Source: Pseudomonadota bacterium (GTDB lineage Bacteria > Pseudomonadota > Gammaproteobacteria > Pseudomonadales > UBA5518). From it: a stretch of DNA of 18,523 nucleotides. The translations under genes were made by a program, and so were the position numbers. Under the pieces are notes generated by a model that was not told the origin of the DNA, ran no database searches, and saw nothing but the letters and a program-made list of their open reading frames with translations. The DNA is taken from assembly GCA_963204845.1 (NCBI GenBank), contig CAUJIL010000256.1:1-18523 (forward strand). Reading direction: 5' to 3'. Below are positions 13,589 to 18,523 of this stretch, one piece after another (the stretch's first letter is position 1; every line of letters starts with the position of its first letter).

Positions 13589-14002
13589 TCAGCCGCCGGG
13601 ACGCTGTCCGCCGCACAGCACATCGGTCACCAGTTCGGTGTCCATGTACTCGCGCAGGTTCACCAGCTTCCCGTCGCGGAACCGGAACAGGAAGTGGTAG
13701 AGGTTGTTGTACAGCCTGCCGCTCCGGTGCACCCCGCGCGACTCGGCCTCGACCGCGACCCGCTCGCCTTCGGCCGTCATCGCGTGGATGGTGAACTCGA
13801 TGCCGCGCGGGAAGGCCTCGAAAATGCCCCCGGCCGATGCCCGGATGCGCTCCTTCGGGAAGGTGCCGGAAATCAGCGTCTGTCCGCTGGTCCAGACCTC
13901 GCCGTCGTCGGCGTAGGCATCGACCAGCGCCGCGGTGTCGCCCGCGTTGAGCGCCGCGAAGAAGCGCCGCACGAGTTCCCTGTTCCTGTCCTCGACCGCC
14001 AT
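13589..14002 (-). CDS. NTF2/SnoaL-like protein
   Basis: A 137-aa cone-shaped alpha+beta-barrel protein of the NTF2/SnoaL superfamily, which includes ketosteroid isomerases, limonene-epoxide hydrolases and polyketide cyclases. Typical features are EDRNRELVRRFFAALNAGDTAALVDAYADDGEVWTSG at the N-terminus and LYNNLYHFLFRFRDGKLVNLREYMDTELV near the end. The N-terminal acidic and aromatic positions fit the fold, but no specific enzyme signature is evident, so no reaction is assigned. ATG 14002 is preceded by GGAG. It is the first gene of a leftward set with the LLM oxidoreductase (55-nt gap) and the EamA transporter. Confidence 0.86.
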   Translation of the reverse strand: MAVEDRNRELVRRFFAALNAGDTAALVDAYADDGEVWTSGQTLISGTFPKERIRASAGGIFEAFPRGIEFTIHAMTAEGERVAVEAESRGVHRSGRLYNNLYHFLFRFRDGKLVNLREYMDTELVTDVLCGGQRPGG

Positions 14003-14037
14003 GCGCCGCCACTCCGGTCCGCTGCAAACAGTCGCCG

Positions 14038-14067
14038 ACTATAGCGTTTGCGCGGGCGCGTGGCCAA
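14038..14067 (-). promoter_or_regulatory. Putative promoter of the NTF2-like gene set
   Basis: On the minus strand TATAGT (complement of 14038-14043) is preceded, after 18 nt, by TTGGCC (complement of 14062-14067). The -10 matches 5 of 6 and lies about 36 nt before ATG 14002. The facing strand carries a TAGAAT (14114-14119), 31 nt before the TPR gene start, without a good -35. Confidence 0.45.
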
Positions 14068-14150
14068 CACGACGGGCGATGGTGCCGCACTCGCCGCCAT
14101 CCGCGCACGGCGCTAGAATGCGGCGCACAGCATCGAGCAGGCGAAGCCTC

Positions 14151-15407
14151 ATGTCTCGCGGCGCATATGCGATGTACGGCACCGGTGCACGCTGGATCGG
14201 AACATCGATCCACCGGGCACTGGCGTGCCTGCTCGCGGGAGCGCTGGCGATGACGTCCGGCGCCGCGGAGCCCACGGCGGACGAAACCGGCGAACAGCCC
14301 TCGCCGGCGCCGATCCAGCGCTATCTGGACAGCGTGCGCGAGCTCGAGGCCGAGGACGGCGCCTGGTCCCCCGCGCTGCAGCAGGAACTGTTCGGACTCG
14401 GGCTGACGTACCAGCAGCATGGACGGCACGCCGAGGCGGTCGCCTCGCTGAGCCGCGCCGAGCACATCACGCGCATCAACGAGGGCCTCTACAGCAGCGC
14501 CGACCTGCCGATCCTCGAGCGCCTGATCGAAAGCCACGCGGCGCTCGGCGAATGGGACAAGGTCCACAACCGCTACCGCCAGGTATTCCTGATCCACCAG
14601 CGCAACTACGGTGAACACGACGAACGCCTGCTGCCGGTGTTGGACCGGCTGTCCGCGTGGCATGTGCGCTCCTACCTCGACGCGAGCGGCGGCGACCCGG
14701 TGGAACACCTGCTGAATGCGCGCCGCTTCTACGACTCGGCGATCACGATCATCGAGACGAAGGCCGGGCCCCGGGATCCGCGCATTGCCGACAGGCTGCG
14801 CCGGCGCGCGCTCGTCGACTACTACGTCGCCAGCGCGGTGCCGCTGGTGCGCGAGGGTTTCGGTTTCGGCGACGAACCGGTAGACGAGGCGGCGATCCAG
14901 GCGCACATTGCCAACAGCTTCGTCGCCGGCCGCGACGCGTTGCGCCGTGCTGCCGAGTTGCGGCACGACGACGTCAGCGGAGGCGAGCTCGACTGCAGCG
15001 AGGCGCTGGCCGAACTCGCCGACTGGCACCAGCTGTTCTCACGCCGCCAGAGCGCGCTGCGCCTGTACCAGGAAGCGTGGGCGCACGGCGAGCGCTCCGG
15101 CGACGAAGCCTCGGCGATCCTCGCCGCCGTGTTCGGCGCACCACGCCCTCTGCCGCAGATCCCGGGCGAACTCGACGCGAACCCGACGCCACGCGCCGAC
15201 ACGGCCTGGATCCGGGTGCAGTTCGACGTCGGCGACAACGGCCGCGCGAGCGACGTGCAGGTGATCGAGTCCTCGCCGCCCGCCAGCGACCGTGACCTCG
15301 CGCGCCTGCGCAAGCGCCTGCTCGCAACGCCGTTTCGCCCGCGTTTCGAGGGCGGTCAACCGGTAACCACTCCGGACGTTGATTACCAGTACTCCTACAC
15401 ACCATGA
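14151..15407 (+). CDS. Exported TPR protein with TonB-C-like C-terminus
   Basis: A 418-aa protein of unknown function. A hydrophobic stretch (about 23-38, ALACLLAGALAMTSG) before AAEPTADE looks like a signal peptide with a long n-region. Helical TPR-like repeats fill about 75-165 (LGLTYQQHGRHAEAVASLSRAEHI, LIESHAALGEWDKVHNRYRQVFLIHQRNYG) and 260-330. The last about 65 residues (from WIRVQFDVGDNGRASDVQVIESSPPASDRDL) resemble the TonB C-terminal fold. There is no Pro-rich TonB linker or clear N-terminal anchor, so energy transduction is doubtful. ATG 14151 is chosen as the first start before the hydrophobic stretch; ATG 14172 is possible. A TAGAAT box lies at 14114-14119. Its stop overlaps an ATG of the next frame (ATGA, 15404-15407). 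Confidence 0.8.
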   Translation: MSRGAYAMYGTGARWIGTSIHRALACLLAGALAMTSGAAEPTADETGEQPSPAPIQRYLDSVRELEAEDGAWSPALQQELFGLGLTYQQHGRHAEAVASLSRAEHITRINEGLYSSADLPILERLIESHAALGEWDKVHNRYRQVFLIHQRNYGEHDERLLPVLDRLSAWHVRSYLDASGGDPVEHLLNARRFYDSAITIIETKAGPRDPRIADRLRRRALVDYYVASAVPLVREGFGFGDEPVDEAAIQAHIANSFVAGRDALRRAAELRHDDVSGGELDCSEALAELADWHQLFSRRQSALRLYQEAWAHGERSGDEASAILAAVFGAPRPLPQIPGELDANPTPRADTAWIRVQFDVGDNGRASDVQVIESSPPASDRDLARLRKRLLATPFRPRFEGGQPVTTPDVDYQYSYTP

Positions 15408-15418
15408 GGAAGCGGCCG

Positions 15419-16540
15419 ATGAACAGCGTCCGCGCCGGCGTGACGGTGCTGCTGTGCCTGCTCGCACTCGCTGGCTGCAAGACGACCAGCACCACGCCGT
15501 CCACGCCGCAACCGCCCGCGGCGAGCCTCCCTTCGGCATCGTCGTCGACCGCGCGGGGTTCGTCTTCCGGCAGCAGCGCACCCGCGGCCGGTTCGGCGTC
15601 GGCCGAGCCGGGCGGTGCCAGTGGCGCCCCCGAGCGTCGCGACGCCGGTGGGGCGACGGAGTCTGGCGCCACGCCACCACCTCCAGCCGCGGCAGCGGGA
15701 GCGGGAGCGACGGCACCCGATCCCGCCGCCCAGGATCCCGCCGCCACCTCCGGCGGCGGCACGCCGGAAATCACGCTCGAAGACTCCGAGCGCCGTGCCG
15801 AGGCCGGTTCGACGTCGGCGAGCGAGGAGCAGGACGTGCTCGACGCCGCGCTCGAGGCAATGCGCGAGCGCCAGCGCGAGGCAGCGGCGTCGGATGCCGC
15901 GGCGAGCGCTGCCGGCGCCGGACAGACGCCGCCGGGCGCCGGCACGCAGGGCGCCAGCGGTGCAGCGGCGCAATCCACGCCAGCGCCGGGCGCGGGCGCG
16001 ACCGCGGGCGCCAGCGCCAGTGAGGGCACTACGGACGCCACCGCAGGCGGCAACGGTGCGAGCCCGACCGAGCTGGCGCGACTCGACCGCGAACTCGACA
16101 CCTCGCTGGAGCGCTTCGACGGCACCCTGGCCGGTGAGCGCGCGCGCACGCTGGAGCGCGCCGAAGATAGCGGCGCCGGACGCGATGGCATCGACGCCGC
16201 TGGCGCCGCGGAGGCCGACGCCGGATACGGCGCCCCGGATCACGGCACCACGCGCGCGGCCGATCCGGCGGAAGCCGGCGGGAGCGGCGAGTCCGCGACG
16301 ATGGCCGGCGCGACGCCTGCCGGCCGGACCGCCGGCGGCGCTGCGGGCCGTGACACGGCCGGCGGGATCCAGCAGGCGAGCGCCCCGATTCCACCCGACA
16401 TCCCCGACGGCAGCGCCGACGACGTGGTCGCGCGCCAGATCCGCGAAGCGGCGATGAAGGAAAAGGATCCCGAACTGCGCGCGAAGCTCTGGGACGAGTA
16501 CCGCAAGTACACCGGATTGACCACAGGAAAAAATCGATGA
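15419..16540 (+). CDS. Low-complexity lipoprotein with conserved-looking C-terminus
   Basis: A 373-aa predicted lipoprotein of unknown function. MNSVRAGVTVLLCLLALAGC ends in a lipobox with lipidation expected at C20; the next residue is Lys, so no inner-membrane retention Asp. Residues about 25-320 are dominated by Ala, Gly, Ser, Thr and Pro, interrupted by charged helical stretches (about 130-165, SEEQDVLDAALEAMRERQREA; about 215-250, ELARLDRELDTSLERFDG). The last about 45 residues are ordered and charged (DVVARQIREAAMKEKDPELRAKLWDEYRKYTG). ATG 15419 has GAGGAA about 8 nt upstream; ATG 15404 overlaps the upstream stop (ATGA) but lacks a ribosome site. Its stop overlaps the next start. Confidence 0.78.
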   Translation: MNSVRAGVTVLLCLLALAGCKTTSTTPSTPQPPAASLPSASSSTARGSSSGSSAPAAGSASAEPGGASGAPERRDAGGATESGATPPPPAAAAGAGATAPDPAAQDPAATSGGGTPEITLEDSERRAEAGSTSASEEQDVLDAALEAMRERQREAAASDAAASAAGAGQTPPGAGTQGASGAAAQSTPAPGAGATAGASASEGTTDATAGGNGASPTELARLDRELDTSLERFDGTLAGERARTLERAEDSGAGRDGIDAAGAAEADAGYGAPDHGTTRAADPAEAGGSGESATMAGATPAGRTAGGAAGRDTAGGIQQASAPIPPDIPDGSADDVVARQIREAAMKEKDPELRAKLWDEYRKYTGLTTGKNR

Positions 16541-17718
16541 GCCGAGTCGTTGCACTGTCACGCCTCGCGCTGCTCCTGGGAGCGCTGCTGCTGCTCGGCG
16601 GCTGCGCAAGCAGTTCGGTACGCTCCACCACCGTGACGCCGGTGGTCGCCGGCGACCCGGCACGCCCGGAAGCCGAACTGCTGGACGTCGCGGTGCGCCC
16701 GTTCGACTCCGGCGCGGCCGGGCTCGAGGAGGACGAACTGCTTACCGCGCCCGAGATTCGCGAGGCCGAGGCGCGCTACCTGCCGACGCTGCTCGCCACC
16801 ACGCTGCAGGGCAGCGGCCACTGGGGAGCGGTGCGCGTGATCCCGGAGCAGACCGCGATCAGCGACGTCGTGGTGCAGGGCAGGATCCTCGCGTCGAACG
16901 GACTGGAGCTGGCGCTCGAGATCACCGCCAGCGATGCGGGAGGCACCACCTGGTACACACGCCGCTACGAAGGCACCGCGAGCCGCTACAGCTACGACGC
17001 CACGCGTGGCGCGGCGGCGGACCCGTTCCAGGACGTCTACAACCGCATCGCGAACGACCTCGCCGCCTACCGCGCGCAGATGGAGCCGAAGCGGGCACGC
17101 GAACTGCGCACGATCGCGGAACTGAAGTTCGCCGCGGCGTTCGCCCCGCAGGCCTTCGACGGCTACCTCGCCACCGACCGCAAGGGTGTGGCGCGGATCG
17201 AGCGCCTGCCCGCGGAAAACGATCCGATGCTCGAGCGCGTGCGCCGCATCCGCGGACGCGACGCGCTGTTCATCGACACGCTGCAGGACGAATACGCGGG
17301 GTTCGCGCGCCGCATGGCACAGCCCTACCAGGACTGGCGCCGCGAGACGCACGGCGAGGCGCTCGCGTACCAGGAACTGCGCCGGCAGTCCACGCTGCGC
17401 ACCGTGGCCGGGATCGCGGCGATCGTCGGCGGCATCGCCGCCCAGGGCAGTGACAGCTCGACCACCCGCGCAGCCGGCACGGTAGGCATCCTCGGCGGCG
17501 CCGTAATGGTGAAGAGCGGCATGGACAAGCGCGCGGAATCGAAGCTGCATGCCGAAACGCTGCGCGAGCTCGGTGCCTCGCTGGGCGCCGAGGTCCAGCC
17601 GCACGTGATCGAGCTCGACGAGCGGCGCGTCACGCTGAACGGCACGGTCGAGGAGCAATACCGCCAGTGGCGCGACGTGCTGCGCGAGATCCACGCGGCC
17701 GAGACTGGCACCCCGTGA
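16537..17718 (+). CDS. Lipoprotein with CsgG/TolB-N-like region and glycine-rich segment
   Basis: A 393-aa predicted outer-membrane lipoprotein of unknown function. The signal peptide ends LLGGC with lipidation at C23, followed by Ala-Ser. Residues about 48-150 (LLDVAVRPFDSG, YLPTLLATTLQGSGHWGAVRVIP, DVVVQGRILASNGLELALEI) have the look of the TolB-N/CsgG-type fold used by several envelope lipoproteins; this is a weak, pattern-based suggestion. A helical middle region follows. A small-residue hydrophobic stretch lies at about 289-328 (TVAGIAAIVGGIAAQG..., GTVGILGGAVMVKSG), like a glycine zipper. The C-terminal helix contains VEEQYRQWRDVLREIHA. ATG 16537 overlaps the preceding stop (ATGA). Confidence 0.8.
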   Translation: MSRVVALSRLALLLGALLLLGGCASSSVRSTTVTPVVAGDPARPEAELLDVAVRPFDSGAAGLEEDELLTAPEIREAEARYLPTLLATTLQGSGHWGAVRVIPEQTAISDVVVQGRILASNGLELALEITASDAGGTTWYTRRYEGTASRYSYDATRGAAADPFQDVYNRIANDLAAYRAQMEPKRARELRTIAELKFAAAFAPQAFDGYLATDRKGVARIERLPAENDPMLERVRRIRGRDALFIDTLQDEYAGFARRMAQPYQDWRRETHGEALAYQELRRQSTLRTVAGIAAIVGGIAAQGSDSSTTRAAGTVGILGGAVMVKSGMDKRAESKLHAETLRELGASLGAEVQPHVIELDERRVTLNGTVEEQYRQWRDVLREIHAAETGTP

Positions 17719-17755
17719 GGCCCACGCGCACCTGCCGCCGACCGGAACGCCCGCG

Positions 17756-18523
17756 ATGAACCACGACGACTTCGAGCGCATCCAGCCCGTGACGGTCGAT
17801 ATCGCGCGCTCGCCGGCAGCTGCTCCTGCCGGCGCGGCCGGCGCGACCCGCCCCGCGCTGCCGGTGCCGGCGCTGGTGATCGGTGCCCTGCTGCTGCTGG
17901 CCGCACTGGTGTTCTTCGTGCTTCCCGACTACGTCGCCCGCCAGCGCGCAACGCCAGCACCGGCCAGCTCCGCGGGTGCAGCCGCCCCGCCCGCGACGGG
18001 CGCACCACCGGCTCCTGCGGCGCCCGCGGCCCCGTACGCCGAGGCCGCTGCCGAGCGCGAGCGCGCCGCGGCGAAGGAGGCGCTGAACGCGCTGCTCGCC
18101 GTGCAGCACGAGCTCGAGGAGCGCAACGCACCAACGTGGGCCGCGACCGAACTCGCGCAGGCCGCCGCGCTCGCCGCCGACGGCGACCTCGTCTACCGCG
18201 GGGGCGAGTACGGCGCCGCACAGGCGAAATACGCCGAAGCCGCCGCGCAGTTGCGCGCCGTGCTCGACGGCATCGAGCCACGCCTGCGCGACCGGCTCGC
18301 GCGCGGCGCGGCGGCGCTCGTTGCCGGCAACTCCGCCGAGGCTGGCGCGCTGTTCGGCGAGGCGCTGGCGATCGATCCCGCCAACGCCGACGCCCAAAGC
18401 GGTCTCCAGCGCGCCGGCACGCTGGACCGCGTGCTCGAGCTGAGCGCGCGCGCGGCGGCGGCCGCGGCGGCCGGTGAGCTGGCGCTGGCGGAACAGGGCT
18501 ACACCGAGGCGCTGGCGCTCGAC
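17756..18523 (+). CDS. Membrane-anchored TPR-repeat protein, 3' end outside window
   Basis: The frame is open from ATG 17756 to the window edge (256 codons, no stop), so the true C-terminus is not seen. MNHDDFERIQPVTVD starts a cytoplasmic tail. A transmembrane helix spans about residues 36-57 (PVPALVIGALLLLAALVFFVLP), then an Ala/Pro linker (about 63-100). After that come a helical coiled region (AEAAAERERAAAKEALNALLAVQHELEERN) and TPR-like repeats (GEYGAAQAKYAEAAAQLRAVL; GNSAEAGALFGEALAIDPANADAQSGL; GELALAEQGYTEALALD). Topology predicts a periplasmic TPR domain. It follows the lipoprotein gene by 37 nt and is probably in the same operon. A further enzymatic domain beyond the edge cannot be excluded. 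Confidence 0.82.
   Translation, partial: MNHDDFERIQPVTVDIARSPAAAPAGAAGATRPALPVPALVIGALLLLAALVFFVLPDYVARQRATPAPASSAGAAAPPATGAPPAPAAPAAPYAEAAAERERAAAKEALNALLAVQHELEERNAPTWAATELAQAAALAADGDLVYRGGEYGAAQAKYAEAAAQLRAVLDGIEPRLRDRLARGAAALVAGNSAEAGALFGEALAIDPANADAQSGLQRAGTLDRVLELSARAAAAAAAGELALAEQGYTEALALD

Noticed and set aside
13527..15029. 500-codon leftward frame opposite the TPR gene
   Set aside because: Antisense shadow of the TPR gene and, further on, of the NTF2-like gene; no domain visible.

Overview
The window is a GC-rich bacterial chromosome segment. It is most likely from a gammaproteobacterium: it has an OprI/Lpp-type alanine-zipper lipoprotein next to an L,D-transpeptidase, a CorB/YfjD-type transporter, a NudL-type CoA pyrophosphatase, a tRNA with encoded CCA, and GTAG-headed REP hairpins. 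Genes are tightly packed. Many co-directional neighbours overlap by 4 nt (ATGA or GTGA). Genus cannot be read from the sequence alone.

Layout. (1) 1-1467: the first codons of a leftward gene resembling an insertion-sequence transposase/integrase, a pair of 23-bp repeats that may belong to that element's end, then a CorB/HlyC-type CNNM transporter (+). (2) 5190-1549, minus strand: a compact operon queA > tgt > YqfO-like > CoA-type Nudix > gamma-class carbonic anhydrase, the first four linked by GTGA/ATGA/GTGA overlaps. (3) 5257-7115: tRNA-Leu(CAA) with a clear extended -10 promoter, a small OprI-like lipoprotein with promoter and strong terminator, and a convergent LysM/YkuD L,D-transpeptidase.

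(4) 7174-11350: a catabolic module around a TetR regulator. A divergent promoter region with a 26-bp near-perfect palindrome separates the leftward genes (TetR > MaoC-like N-type hydratase subunit > acyl-CoA dehydrogenase lacking the catalytic glutamate > small MaoC hydratase) from a rightward acyl-CoA dehydrogenase that has it. By sequence features these match the ChsE1/ChsE2 and ChsH1/ChsH2 (FadE28/FadE29, Rv3541c/Rv3542c) partners of mycobacterial cholesterol side-chain degradation. They probably form a heteromeric dehydrogenase and a heteromeric hydratase acting on a bulky CoA thioester such as a steroid side chain. The DUF35 domain and the aldolase of the mycobacterial system are not in the window.

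(5) 11351-11716: a non-coding gap filled with REP/BIME hairpins, a 7-bp tandem repeat and 31-bp tandem half-REP units. (6) 14002-11717, minus strand: NTF2/SnoaL-like protein > LLM-class (F420-type) oxidoreductase > EamA transporter. (7) 14151-18523 (+): a probable four-gene envelope operon, cut by the right edge: an exported TPR protein with a TonB-C-like end, a low-complexity lipoprotein, a second lipoprotein with a glycine-rich hydrophobic segment, and a membrane-anchored TPR protein. No established pathway covers this last operon, so together with the ChsE/ChsH-like module it is the best candidate for undescribed biology.
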